Shown: positions 39,605 to 50,598 of the stretch, one piece after another | How the letters are laid out: every line of letters begins with the position of its first letter | How positions within the stretch are numbered: position 1 is the first letter of the stretch | NCBI GenBank assembly: GCA_002238945.1 | Contig: MPNI01000003.1 | Span: 57,415-121,414, forward strand | DNA from: Proteobacteria bacterium bin106 | GTDB taxonomy: Bacteria; Bdellovibrionota_B; Oligoflexia; Oligoflexales; Bin106 | Length of the DNA stretch: 64,000 nucleotides | Direction: 5' to 3' | Program-made: the position numbers and the translations under genes | Notes under the pieces: model-generated | The model's database searches: none | The model's input: the letters and a program-made list of their open reading frames with translations, nothing else | Told to the model about the DNA's origin: nothing

Positions 39605-41263
39605 TTGTCATTCAAAACCCCCTTAAACATACTCAAAAAGAATCCATCAAACACCGCTCTTAAAAATGAGATTGTCTCAAGGGTGAGTATTGAGCCTGAA
39701 AAACAAAGAATCAAAATCTATCTCAAACTCGCCTTAATCTATCTCAAAATTGCCCCTAAAGAAGCCATGCAGTTTGCTGTCTTAGTTAAAGAACTCGACC
39801 GCAAAAACAAAACGGCTAGCGAAATCATTCATAAAATTGCCTCATCACCATCGTGGCAAAATAGCTATAAAAAACCCTCTAAACAATCACAACCCGAAAA
39901 AAGCAATCTATCACGCACAAACCAACTCACAGCTCAGGTACTGCAAGGATCCAGTATCAAAAATCTCTCCAAATCTACTCACCGCTCCACAGCCTTCACA
40001 CCCACAACATCATTTCAACACATAGCTGAAGAGAGTCACAATCCCGATAAAACCTCTATGGCAACATCTGGACAAGCATTATATTCTCAACGACCAGCAA
40101 AAAAACGTATACTCAACGCTCCACCAGAAGGACATCATACACACTCTGGCTTCCACCGTCCCAAAGATACTCACTCTGTATCACACTCCTCTCAGCAAAT
40201 GAACAAAGACCCCGAATTTGCTGAATTCTCAAAGTCCTTTTTTCAAGAAGATGCTTCCCATCAAGCCCATAACGCTCATCAAAGCAGTAACGTAACAGGC
40301 ACTCACTTAAATGCCCCCTTCACCCCTTCTGTAGATGATCATGACAAAGATCATCTACCTCAAAACACCGGACACCAAGAACAACCCTTATTTAAGGCCA
40401 CAGATTCTACTTCAAGTGGTGATCTTCCAACTCCCTTAACTCAACATCTATCTTTTACAGAATCTCATGATTCTGAATATGATGGCCAAAAAACACCATC
40501 ACATCAAAGTGAAGCTGATTATTGCTCACTGGTTTTTAAAGCACTTAAAGATGACAATAAAGAAGCTCTCAACACCATTTTACAAAATTCTTTTGCCCTC
40601 TATCACTCCAAAGAATGGTGGAAGACAGCCTACGCTCAACTCACAACCCCACCCTCCGTTGCCACAAGCATAGCTCCTCACAAACCGCCCCCACCACAGC
40701 CCGCACCTGTACATACACCTCAAAGGCAACCGATTCCTGACCCAAGCCCTACGCACACCCCCTTACATGACCCAAAAGATACCTCATGTGATATCCTCGT
40801 AGCACTCCTATCATCACAACACTACTACCTAGCTTTACATATTATCGCTCAGCTACTCACTGCAGCTGAAAAGTCTGATAAACTAGCCAAAAACCTCTTA
40901 CCATCACTACTAGATCATTTCTATAAAGCTAAAACAGCTCTAGCTATCCCTCTAGTCACACTCGATAAACCCTTAAAACATCGATTACTCAACACCAAGC
41001 ACAATATTTTTCAAACCTGGGAACAAGCAACCAGCACTCAACATCCAGCAAGCCATCAGCACAATCCACCCCCCCATCATACCCACGATCTCAAGACATT
41101 CGATTCTTTCAATGAAGAATTTGATCCCACAGTGATGTCTTATGCCCAATCCTTAGAAAACTCCATGGATCAGATTTTAAATAACTCCAAGATCCCCCAT
41201 GAAGCCAAAGAGCACATTCGCTCTCACTTCCGACCCAAAAACAAACACAATCGCTCCGCTTAA
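39605..41263 (+). CDS. Hypothetical protein, His/Ser/Pro/Gln-rich centre
   Basis: 552-aa ORF (TTG start); helical N-terminus, long disordered middle, helical C-terminus. Confidence 0.55.
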   Translation: MSFKTPLNILKKNPSNTALKNEIVSRVSIEPEKQRIKIYLKLALIYLKIAPKEAMQFAVLVKELDRKNKTASEIIHKIASSPSWQNSYKKPSKQSQPEKSNLSRTNQLTAQVLQGSSIKNLSKSTHRSTAFTPTTSFQHIAEESHNPDKTSMATSGQALYSQRPAKKRILNAPPEGHHTHSGFHRPKDTHSVSHSSQQMNKDPEFAEFSKSFFQEDASHQAHNAHQSSNVTGTHLNAPFTPSVDDHDKDHLPQNTGHQEQPLFKATDSTSSGDLPTPLTQHLSFTESHDSEYDGQKTPSHQSEADYCSLVFKALKDDNKEALNTILQNSFALYHSKEWWKTAYAQLTTPPSVATSIAPHKPPPPQPAPVHTPQRQPIPDPSPTHTPLHDPKDTSCDILVALLSSQHYYLALHIIAQLLTAAEKSDKLAKNLLPSLLDHFYKAKTALAIPLVTLDKPLKHRLLNTKHNIFQTWEQATSTQHPASHQHNPPPHHTHDLKTFDSFNEEFDPTVMSYAQSLENSMDQILNNSKIPHEAKEHIRSHFRPKNKHNRSA

Positions 41264-41322
41264 CACGCTAAACTCACAGAGGGGGATATTATCTATGCTA
41301 GTGGTTTAGCTAGTGGGTTTAG

Positions 41323-42192
41323 CTAGGATTGAAAAGATATCTTGACACCATATCCCATATGCTTTCGCAAAGAAAAAGCATGAGATCCTATAATCCAATA
41401 CTGGCCCTTAATGCCATGAAATATGCCCTCAATACAAGGGTTTTTAGCTAAAGAGATAAAAGAAAGTTTTTCATGTTCTTTGTGAACCTTAAACGGATAA
41501 ACCAAACCTACAGCATCTTCATGAGATACCATAAAATCAGGATCATCCAATTCAGCACTCACACTCTCACGCAGTCCATGCAAATCCATCCAAGGCATAA
41601 CAGCAGAAGCTTTTAACATGGATAAAGGACGCGTGCGATCATTAAAACGCTTTTTTAACACCACCTCTAAACGACCAGCATGCAAACGCTGACTCAAACG
41701 CCCCAACTCCAAAGCCTGCACAGCACCCTGATCCACCCATCTCTTGTACTTTCTTCGACTACGAGTGATACCCACTTTTAGGCCAGAAGATACTGCCAAA
41801 TACACCGAATGAGAGATCATACAATGGCTCTCTCCCCAACGCGAATTGCGACAGCTCCCAGCAACATAATGACATGTCTCTGGCTTAACCATACACATAT
41901 CAGCTTGTGCAAGTTTGCGAAAACATACAAAACAATAACCACTACCAAAGGTTTTTTTGATACGCCTCTGACAAGCTACACACTCAATGCTACCCAAAAA
42001 CTCTATTGACACCGAAGAACCTATAAAATCCAGCAAAGGCAGTGTTACAGATCCCATACTTAATATGTAAGACACATAATATGGCTCAATAGCCATATTA
42101 TGATCGGGATACAAAGGCATATCAGCCTGCAAAGATGACAACAACTGCGAATTCATCAGCCTAAGACTGCCAGTGGCTGTATAATAGCTCAT
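41323..42192 (-). CDS. DUF2797 family protein
   Basis: CVACQRRIKKTFGSGYCFVCFRKLAQADMCMVKPETCHYVAGSCRNSRWGESHCMISHSVYLAVSSGLKVGITR. Confidence 0.82.
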   Translation of the reverse strand: MSYYTATGSLRLMNSQLLSSLQADMPLYPDHNMAIEPYYVSYILSMGSVTLPLLDFIGSSVSIEFLGSIECVACQRRIKKTFGSGYCFVCFRKLAQADMCMVKPETCHYVAGSCRNSRWGESHCMISHSVYLAVSSGLKVGITRSRRKYKRWVDQGAVQALELGRLSQRLHAGRLEVVLKKRFNDRTRPLSMLKASAVMPWMDLHGLRESVSAELDDPDFMVSHEDAVGLVYPFKVHKEHEKLSFISLAKNPCIEGIFHGIKGQYWIIGSHAFSLRKHMGYGVKISFQS

Positions 42193-42209
42193 TTCATCCT
42201 CTCATCTCT

Positions 42210-44381
42210 TCACGTGATACCCACATCGTACTTTAAAAAGGCATCAATTGAAGGAAATGATGAACTGCCACTGAATTTGGCATAAACATCAGAAGGATGC
42301 TCACTACCACCTAAAGCTAAAATGGTTTTGCGAAAAGACTTTCCTAAAGCTTTCACTTTTTGACTGCCATCTTTGCCATCAGCTGCAGCCTCTGTTATGG
42401 CTTTATCAAAATAAGCAAAAGCATCCGCTGACATCACGCGAGACCAAAGATAGCCGTAATAACCAGCAGCATAGCCACCACTAAAGATGTGAGAAAACGA
42501 AAGAAAAAACTTGCTGGCATAAGCATTCGTAGGCTTACCTAAGGTTTCAGAAAGCAATCTGTCAGAACAAGCCACAAGATCAAGCTCCTTAGGATCTTCA
42601 CAATGAAAAGTCATGTCCAACATACCAAAATAAGCTTGTCTCATGTACTGACCACCACTGCCAAAATGATGAGCACCAACCACTTTTTCATACAGCTCTT
42701 CGCTGATCACCTCACCAGTTTGGTAATGTTTAGCCATGCTCATAAAGATATCTTTTTTCATATACCAGTATTCCATAAACTGACTAGGAACCTCCACAGC
42801 ATCCCGCTCAATACCTGTTGTACCAGAAACCTTCGGATCATCCACTTCTGTAAGGATCTGCTGCAGCATATGACCGAATTCATGAAAAAGCGTTTCAACT
42901 TGGCGAAAATTCAACAGCGATGGAGTTGTGGAACTGGGGGGCATAAAATTACAAACCACATAAGCCACCGGCTTATGCAGCGTGCCATCCACACTGCGAT
43001 AACGATTCGTTGCACCATGCATCCAAGCACCACCACCTTTTAAGCCAGGACGTGCGTAAGGATCAAAAAAGAGATAACCCATCACCTGATCATCACCTGT
43101 CTTATTCTCATCACAAACCTTATACACACTCACATGATCATCCCATAGATAACGAGGATCTGTTTGCAAAGTGATATCTTCAAATTCCACCTCAAACACA
43201 TCCTTTATGACAGAAAATAACCCTTCTAGAACCTGATTTAAAGGAAAATACTGACGCACTTCAGATTCATCAAAATCATGACGAGACTTCTTCATTTTTT
43301 CTCTAACATAAGCCTTATCCCAATCCTCATAAGACGCATCTTGTCCATATATGTCTCTAAAAAACTGCTGCTGCTCTTCAAGTTCACGAGCATACAGATC
43401 CCGACAAGAAGTAACCACAGCAGACTGCAAATTCTTGACTGCTTCCACAGAATCAGCCATCTTATAGTTAAGAGACATATCTGCATAATGAGAAAAACCA
43501 AGCATCTGTGCTTTCTTCCAACGCAAATCAAGAATAGCTTCTACATTTTCTGTGTTATCAAATGGGCCTTCACAAACACGCCTCATAGAATCCACATACA
43601 CCTTCTTGCGAAGCTCGCGATGATCACAATAGGTCAATATTTGATCACAAGCATTGCGATCCACTCCCACAAACCAGGGGCCTTCTTTAGCTGTGGAATC
43701 CTTAGAGGTTTTTTGCTTATAAGCCTCACTAAATAATTCTAATCCCACCTCTGGCACACCCGATAATTCGCTTATATCTGTGATCTCAAAACCATACTCT
43801 TTTAAAGAATTTCTTGTGTTATCACCAAACTTCATACTTCTCTGTGACATATTACGAACCAGCTGATTTAAAGATTTTTTATCCTCTTCACCCAACTGCA
43901 CTCCCTCATCTTCCATAGCTTTTAACGTATTCGTTAAGATACGCTTTTGAGCCACATTTAAGCTCGCTCCTAGCTCAGAATCTTTAAGTTGAATAAATTT
44001 TTTATATAGACGTTGTGAATGCAAGAAACGGAACATCCTATACACAGAAAACTCTCGCAATTTCTCCATCACCTCACTGTAACTTTCTTGATAATTGACA
44101 CCATATAAATGCCAAATAGGATCTAAAATTTTACTAAGCTCATGATAAAGTGCTGACATTTTAGCAAAAGTATTGTCCCAACTAGGAACACTCTTATCAC
44201 GTTCAAGATCACCATAAAATGCATCCACACGCTCTTTTAGACCAGTTAACACTTCCTTACAATGATCTACACGAAGATCTTTATAAGGAAAAAATACCTC
44301 CCCTTTAGCAAGTAACGGGTTACTTTCTTCTCTCACACCTTCATTCTCTTTTGTTACACCTTCGTTCATATATCCGTTCAT
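42210..44381 (-). CDS. M3 family oligopeptidase
   Basis: LFHEFGHMLQQIL zinc motif; GGAWMHGATNRYR; FSHIFSGGYAAGYYGYLWSRVMSADAF. Confidence 0.93.
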   Translation of the reverse strand: MNGYMNEGVTKENEGVREESNPLLAKGEVFFPYKDLRVDHCKEVLTGLKERVDAFYGDLERDKSVPSWDNTFAKMSALYHELSKILDPIWHLYGVNYQESYSEVMEKLREFSVYRMFRFLHSQRLYKKFIQLKDSELGASLNVAQKRILTNTLKAMEDEGVQLGEEDKKSLNQLVRNMSQRSMKFGDNTRNSLKEYGFEITDISELSGVPEVGLELFSEAYKQKTSKDSTAKEGPWFVGVDRNACDQILTYCDHRELRKKVYVDSMRRVCEGPFDNTENVEAILDLRWKKAQMLGFSHYADMSLNYKMADSVEAVKNLQSAVVTSCRDLYARELEEQQQFFRDIYGQDASYEDWDKAYVREKMKKSRHDFDESEVRQYFPLNQVLEGLFSVIKDVFEVEFEDITLQTDPRYLWDDHVSVYKVCDENKTGDDQVMGYLFFDPYARPGLKGGGAWMHGATNRYRSVDGTLHKPVAYVVCNFMPPSSTTPSLLNFRQVETLFHEFGHMLQQILTEVDDPKVSGTTGIERDAVEVPSQFMEYWYMKKDIFMSMAKHYQTGEVISEELYEKVVGAHHFGSGGQYMRQAYFGMLDMTFHCEDPKELDLVACSDRLLSETLGKPTNAYASKFFLSFSHIFSGGYAAGYYGYLWSRVMSADAFAYFDKAITEAAADGKDGSQKVKALGKSFRKTILALGGSEHPSDVYAKFSGSSSFPSIDAFLKYDVGIT

Positions 44382-44926
44382 ATATCCCTCTCTACTTTCT
44401 TTTTGCTGTGTTTACATATTTTGTACGCTAAAAAGCATTCGTTAAATAAGGCTTGATCTTTACCACAGGACAAGGATCACCATGACATCACCATATGTAT
44501 CACTTTCCAACCACTTTAGCACATCAAACACACCCTCTGATCATGAAGTTATCTACTCATCCTACTCATCCTACTCATCCCATAGGCTAGAACATACCCA
44601 CCCTTTCACTCCAGGTGTTATCTCTCTTTTCTATAACACCTTAGCAACCATCATCTACGCTCTACTATCCAGCACTCCCTATTCATAAAATATCTATCAA
44701 ATGCCCACATTGAGCTTAGAGTCAGATCTCTTTTAGGGATGTAAGAACATTTCTATTTGAAATATCTCATAAAATCTAGCCAATGTTTAGGGACATCTTC
44801 TGAAAGTGGTCTTTTTTTCACTGTCAGGATATTCAAGTATGCATGAAGTTTTTCCGTTTAAGAGCACGCCCACACAATAAAAGTAGGCAAGGCTTCATTT
44901 TATCAAGTTGATCAAAAAGGAGAGAC

Positions 44927-46447
44927 GTGAAACACATCGCAACACAACCTGCCACAAAGGTGAAGCCTACCGCAACAGAAAGACTACCCAGCAACTTACA
45001 AACAACAGTGAGCGAAGAATCCTGTATCGCTTCCCTGCTAGAAAGCCTTGACTTCACACCTCATTTTGTTGATGAAACATGGTGGCAGAATTATCACAAT
45101 ATTTTGCAATATTACTTCTCTGCAGATTACACCACCTGTCTCGATCTCATCAGTGAAAACATCCAAAACACAGAGATTATGGCAGCACGGTGGCCTCTTT
45201 ATCGTCTATGGATAGAAATTCTTTTTCTAGAAAACACATCCGCTACAGACTCCACCTCTGCTTCACTGGGACTGTTAGCTGATCACCTAGAAGCTTATGA
45301 AAACAAGCCTGAAGCCAAAGCATTAAGTAAACTCGCCAGCCACTACCACAACGTAACAGCAACGGAAACACCTCATAACGAAGACACCACCTACCAACTC
45401 AACGGCAACTGTCACTTAGCTCCTTGTGGCTATGATATGGAGCTACATGTACTCAACATCACACCTCTCACAGCTGACAAACAACACAACAAACAACACA
45501 ACAAGCATGTGGCCTATTTTGATTATTGTCTCTTATGCACACTGATCTGTGCTCTTTATCATCATGATCGCTTTCATGAAAGCCAACAACTCATCACTTA
45601 CAGCCAAAAACTCTTTCCAAAGAGCCCTCTGCAGCTGATGTGGCAAACCCTTACAGATCTCCATAACAACTTGCCAGCCCTACGAGAAGCAAGGTCTCTC
45701 ATGAAAGCATACCCCAGCAATCCTCATATCTGCGCTCTCTATAAAACCATGCTCATGAACACAGCTAGCAGCGAGCAACAACTCAATAAAGAATTTTATT
45801 TTGCCTTAGATGTAGCTCAAGCAGCACATGAACAAGATGAACACGAACTGTTTGTGTCTTTTCTCGATAAAGCCTATCAAATCCACATGCTTCTTTGTGC
45901 TAAAGATCAGCCCATCCCTGAAATCACCACCCGCAAGCTTAAAAGCCTCTCTCAGGTATATCAAAACCAGCCATGGGCGTTTGAAACACCTCAGCAGCGT
46001 GAGAAAAAAGCATGGCTCTGCTATCCCAACCATACCTTTTTTCTAAGTAAGAACGAGCATAAAGAATTGATGATCACCATGAATCATCAGCTCCAAGTGG
46101 GTGATTGGGTTTATATGACACGTAAGAGCTGGACAGATACCCATATTATTGCCATCTATGAAGTCAAAGGCTATTACAGATCACTGAGCCAAGTCAGAAA
46201 AAACACCCTGCTCAAAGAGATGTATACATTCGCTGATCATGGCACAAACATTCAAATGGAAATCATTGAAAGTGGTTCCAAAAAAAACAGCGATCTTCAT
46301 CGTCGTTTTGGCGGTGAACTCAGCTTTGAGCTCAGCAATGCAGCTCACTGGGAAATTTTCCAAGAAATCAAAGAACAGCATTTTCGCAAACGCTTGATGC
46401 CTTCATCACTCCAAGACATGTGGAAATACCTTGCTAGTGCAAAATAA
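44927..46447 (+). CDS. Hypothetical protein (TPR-like helical)
   Basis: 506-aa ORF with GTG start preceded by aaaaggagag (SD). Confidence 0.55.
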   Translation: MKHIATQPATKVKPTATERLPSNLQTTVSEESCIASLLESLDFTPHFVDETWWQNYHNILQYYFSADYTTCLDLISENIQNTEIMAARWPLYRLWIEILFLENTSATDSTSASLGLLADHLEAYENKPEAKALSKLASHYHNVTATETPHNEDTTYQLNGNCHLAPCGYDMELHVLNITPLTADKQHNKQHNKHVAYFDYCLLCTLICALYHHDRFHESQQLITYSQKLFPKSPLQLMWQTLTDLHNNLPALREARSLMKAYPSNPHICALYKTMLMNTASSEQQLNKEFYFALDVAQAAHEQDEHELFVSFLDKAYQIHMLLCAKDQPIPEITTRKLKSLSQVYQNQPWAFETPQQREKKAWLCYPNHTFFLSKNEHKELMITMNHQLQVGDWVYMTRKSWTDTHIIAIYEVKGYYRSLSQVRKNTLLKEMYTFADHGTNIQMEIIESGSKKNSDLHRRFGGELSFELSNAAHWEIFQEIKEQHFRKRLMPSSLQDMWKYLASAK

Positions 46448-47462
46448 AACACCCATTTTTATCAGTGCTGCCATTATCTTAGCTCTGCTCTATATCACAG
46501 CCAGCTACGGCCAACAAACACGTCCCTATGATGCCCATAACCTCACTTTAAGTGAGCCTTATAAAGAACATCAGATCTATGAACTTGCTGTTAAAATCCC
46601 TGCTAGCTGGAAAATCGATGAAAGCTTTCAAGATGATGATCGCCTCAAACAAGGATCACTGATGGCCATCGATCTATCAAAAGATCTCGACTATCCTCGA
46701 AATCTTGAAATCCGTGTGATACCAGAGAATATCCATGCCGATAGCAACGGCAGGGAACATTTGCAAAAATATCTTAAAATGAAATTTGTCGGAGGACATC
46801 GAGGCATTAAGCAATACAAAACCGATGGCGCTGAGTTCATTAAAGTTGGGCCAGAAAAATCAGAAGATGCATTGCTACTGTTTTCTTCATTCCTACTAGG
46901 TGATAGCAAGATGAGCCATATTCACTTAGCTATCCCCCGTAATGGCTACTATTTCCTCTTTATCTACACCGATATCAAAAGTCGCGTTGCTGATAACTCC
47001 TCAGAGAGTTTTGATGTCTTTTGGAATATTGTCAGCCATATCCAACTGCCACAAAGATCCATTTGGTCCAATCGTAACAATGCCATGTTCATGCTTGCAG
47101 CTTTCTTTGTATTGATGTTACTCAGTTTATGCCTCTTCTTCATATTCCATAAAAAATCCTTTAAAAAGAAACTGAGCCGTCTTATCCGCTCTTTTGATTA
47201 TTCAGAAAACACAACCCCCTCAGAAGTCAGATCCAAAATACCTAGAAGTCACAACCCCCAAGAATCTCTGTCCATCTCTAACCAGCCCACTCAAAAGCTA
47301 CAGGTGACAACTGTATCACTGGATAAAAAACTCTCAGAAGTGATCAAACATCCTAGCGAAGAACTGACAAGCTCTCTTTGGCAAGATCAAACCGTAAACA
47401 GTTCTGATGATCACGAAAAAACCATCCTCAGCCAAATCATTGGAGAAAAAAAAGATACATAA
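46431..47462 (+). CDS. Hypothetical membrane protein, N-terminal and internal TM
   Basis: 343-aa ORF; N-terminal TM and second TM FMLAAFFVLMLLSLCLFFIF; overlaps the upstream ORF by 17 nt. Confidence 0.55.
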   Translation: MLVQNKTPIFISAAIILALLYITASYGQQTRPYDAHNLTLSEPYKEHQIYELAVKIPASWKIDESFQDDDRLKQGSLMAIDLSKDLDYPRNLEIRVIPENIHADSNGREHLQKYLKMKFVGGHRGIKQYKTDGAEFIKVGPEKSEDALLLFSSFLLGDSKMSHIHLAIPRNGYYFLFIYTDIKSRVADNSSESFDVFWNIVSHIQLPQRSIWSNRNNAMFMLAAFFVLMLLSLCLFFIFHKKSFKKKLSRLIRSFDYSENTTPSEVRSKIPRSHNPQESLSISNQPTQKLQVTTVSLDKKLSEVIKHPSEELTSSLWQDQTVNSSDDHEKTILSQIIGEKKDT

Positions 47463-47635
47463 ATATACATCAATATACATCAATATACATCAATATACAT
47501 AAATACCCCTGATATCCTTTGCCATCAAGCTCACTATCCAGATGATTTTCAACAACTGATTTTCAACAACTGTGCATATATTTTCAAGCCAAAACATTGA
47601 GTCTTGAAGATAATGATGTATAATCACTTTCTCTG

Positions 47636-47712
47636 GGGGATATAGCTCAGTTGGTTAGAGCACCTGCCTTACAAGCAGGGGGTCAGAAGTTCGAGTCTTC
47701 TTATCCCCACCA
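47636..47712 (+). tRNA. tRNA-Val (TAC)
   Basis: GGGGATATAGCTCAGTTGGTTAGAGCACCTGCCTTACAAGCAGGGGGTCAGAAGTTCGAGTCTTCTTATCCCCACCA. Confidence 0.96.
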
Positions 47713-47724
47713 TCCACTTACCTA

Positions 47725-48930
47725 TCACTCACTATCTGCGCTATCTACGCTGTATGAGCTATCTACATAAACATCTTTGATACGTTGATGAAGCTTAGCA
47801 AACTCTCCTGCTTGAATGGCTTCTCGTGCTTTACGGGCAAGTGATAGATAAAAATGCAGATTATGGTAAGAAAGCAGACGTGATGCTGTGATCTCTTTAG
47901 CTGTAAAAAGATAGCGGATATAAGCTTTAGAATAACGTTTACAGACTGCACATGAGCAATCTTTATCGAGAGGAGCCTCATCAAATTTATAACGAGCATT
48001 CCGTATATTAACTTTTCCTTGCCAACTAAAAGCCAAACCATTGCGTCCGTTACGGGTGGGCATAACACAATCAAACATATCCACCCCATAAGAGATGCTA
48101 TCCATAATATCCAGCGGTGTACCAACCCCCATTAAATAACGTGGTTTATGGATCGGAAGATGCTCACAACACAGAGCTGTGATGTCACGAGTGATGGAAC
48201 GATTCTCTCCCACCGATAACCCACCAATAGCCATACCTTCGCTATCCAAAGATATCAACTCTTCTATACTCTGCTTGCGAAGATCCGGCCATACCCCACC
48301 CTGAACAATGGAAAATTGAGCCAAATCATCACGTTTTCTAGCCACCCGACAACGCTTCGCCCAACGCAATGATCGTTGCATAGCCTGCTTAGCTTCGCCG
48401 TAACTCACACCCGCTGGAGCACACTCATCAAACATCATATGAATATCACTGCCAAAAAGCTCTTGAAGCTCAACCACCGATTCTGGCGAAAAAAACAGTT
48501 TGTCACCATTGATGTGAGAACGAAACATCACCCCTTTTTCTGAAAGGCGTGCTAAAGCATTTAAAGAAAAGACCTGAAATCCACCACTATCGGTAAGGAT
48601 AGGCCGAGACCACGACATAAAACGATGCAAACCACCAGCTTTAGCAATCAATTCTGGAGCATTATGCAAACTGAGATGATAACTATTAGCCAAAACAATA
48701 GCAGCATCTAAACGCTCAAGATCATAGCCATCCAAGGTTTTGATGCATGCTTGAGTACCCACAGGCATAAACACAGGCGTTTGCACCTGACCATGCTTGA
48801 GCTGCAACACACCACAACGAGCTGCACCATCAGATCCTTCCAGCACAAAACCACCACTCATGGATGCCCTACTCTCTTTGTGTATCTGAGTTGTGTATCT
48901 AAGTTTTATCTTTTTTCGATTTTTTGCCAC
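47725..48930 (-). CDS. tgt: tRNA-guanine transglycosylase
   Basis: TPVFMPVGTQACIKTL, ILTDSGGFQVFSL, MGVGTPLDIMDSISYGVDMFDCVMPTRNGRNGLAF, CxCxxC zinc site (CSCAVC). Confidence 0.95.
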   Translation of the reverse strand: MAKNRKKIKLRYTTQIHKESRASMSGGFVLEGSDGAARCGVLQLKHGQVQTPVFMPVGTQACIKTLDGYDLERLDAAIVLANSYHLSLHNAPELIAKAGGLHRFMSWSRPILTDSGGFQVFSLNALARLSEKGVMFRSHINGDKLFFSPESVVELQELFGSDIHMMFDECAPAGVSYGEAKQAMQRSLRWAKRCRVARKRDDLAQFSIVQGGVWPDLRKQSIEELISLDSEGMAIGGLSVGENRSITRDITALCCEHLPIHKPRYLMGVGTPLDIMDSISYGVDMFDCVMPTRNGRNGLAFSWQGKVNIRNARYKFDEAPLDKDCSCAVCKRYSKAYIRYLFTAKEITASRLLSYHNLHFYLSLARKAREAIQAGEFAKLHQRIKDVYVDSSYSVDSADSE

Positions 48931-49080
48931 TATTTACGTGATAATAGGGCGGGGTTCATGATGTTGATCTTGGTTTTCATCCAACTCATCATCCAACTCA
49001 TCATCCAACTAAGAGGTGCCAGCACATATGAGCCTGCAAACCCCCTGCGGAATCCCCTGAGAAACCCCCCCTGAGAAACC

Positions 49081-50073
49081 CTAAACTCCGCTACCCAATG
49101 CCCAAAGAATCACCTCACAAGCCCATTTAGCGGTTTGTCGATCTTTATCAAAACGCGGATTCAGCTCCACCATTTCAAAAGAGATTAACTTTTCAGATAA
49201 AGCTACCATTCTCATCAATCGATAGATGTCTCGCTCAAATAGCCCGGCAAGCTCAGGAGTGGATACTCCTGGAGCTAACTGAGGATCACATACATCCAAA
49301 TCAAAAGAAACATGAACAGCATCCACTTTGGTAAAAAAATCCTTTTTTAAGGTTGCTATAACCGCATCCAAACCACCAGATGAAGACAATGCATCAAGAC
49401 CATAGATATGCACACCAAGATCTTCCATGCGCTCTCTTTCTCCTCTATCAACGCTACGAGCACCAATAATCACCACATCTTGAGGATCACACAACGGTTT
49501 TATACCAAGTAACGGATCACCATACAGTAAAGCACCCAAAGGCATACCGTGAAGATTGCCACTAATAGAACTTTGAGAATCATGACCATCAAGATGAGCA
49601 TCAAACCACATCACCCCAAGTCTTTGTGAGCGTTGTTGTATCACCTCATAAACACCGCGTAATGAGCCCATAGATAGTGAGTGATCCCCACCGAGAATCA
49701 AAGGAAGACGCTGAGATTGTAAACATGCAACCACTTCTCTTGCTAAAGCTGCAAACATCTTATCCAAATAGGTTTTAACCACTTCAAAACCAGGAGAATG
49801 CGTTGAAAACATCCGATCACCATGCACGAAAATCTGAGGATGATGCCTTTCCATCTCAGCATAAATCTCTTCTCTTAAAGAAACAGCAATATTGCCGCGA
49901 TCAGCCACATCTTTGGCGAGATATTTCAAAGAAGAAAACAAACCACAATTGCGAATAGCAAACGGCCCTTCATTAGATCCCACAATCGATGCACCAAGAT
50001 CTGATGGCACCCCAATAATATCCACGCCCTTTAACGCTTTGTTATAACTCACCACTTCATCCTCAAAAAACAA
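49081..50073 (-). CDS. Arginase/agmatinase family ureohydrolase
   Basis: LILGGDHSLSMGSLRG, MWFDAHLDGHDSQSS, VHVSFDLDVCDPQLAPGVSTP. Confidence 0.9.
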   Translation of the reverse strand: MFFEDEVVSYNKALKGVDIIGVPSDLGASIVGSNEGPFAIRNCGLFSSLKYLAKDVADRGNIAVSLREEIYAEMERHHPQIFVHGDRMFSTHSPGFEVVKTYLDKMFAALAREVVACLQSQRLPLILGGDHSLSMGSLRGVYEVIQQRSQRLGVMWFDAHLDGHDSQSSISGNLHGMPLGALLYGDPLLGIKPLCDPQDVVIIGARSVDRGERERMEDLGVHIYGLDALSSSGGLDAVIATLKKDFFTKVDAVHVSFDLDVCDPQLAPGVSTPELAGLFERDIYRLMRMVALSEKLISFEMVELNPRFDKDRQTAKWACEVILWALGSGV

Positions 50074-50565
50074 CCAACAACCTTAACCATTCCTAGATAC
50101 ACCATCATGCATCATAAACTTTGGCTCACTCGCGTTGAGCATAATCCATGTCTCTTTAAGATAAAACACAAAAAATAACGCCAAGATCACCTAACTCTAA
50201 CGAGTATAACTCTCACAATCATATTGTGAACTCTTGCTAAAGATGTATAATCGAAGCCGCTACCCAAGAAAGATATCTTCAAGCACCTTTTCAACAAAAC
50301 CATACCTAATGACGAACAGTTTTTGCCTGCCCTCACCTTTCCAAATATTTTTAACCCCATCTAATCAAGAATCAAGAATATAACTACCACTCACACAGAA
50401 CACATCCACATGAACAACAACTTAAACAACAGCCTGCCACGCACTTAAATAGCTAGACACATAGCTAAACAAATAGCTAGACAAGAACGCTATGATAAAT
50501 CATTGTCAATCTTAGCGTCTTGATAACTTCTGAAATTGGGAAACCTCATAAACTGCAAACCAACA

Positions 50566-50579
50566 TACGTACGTACGTA
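50566..50579. promoter_or_regulatory. 14-nt palindrome upstream of sufB
   Basis: TACGTACGTACGTA, ~20 nt upstream of the predicted sufB start; operator function unproven. Confidence 0.3.
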
Positions 50580-50598
50580 ACATACATAAAGAACTGAT

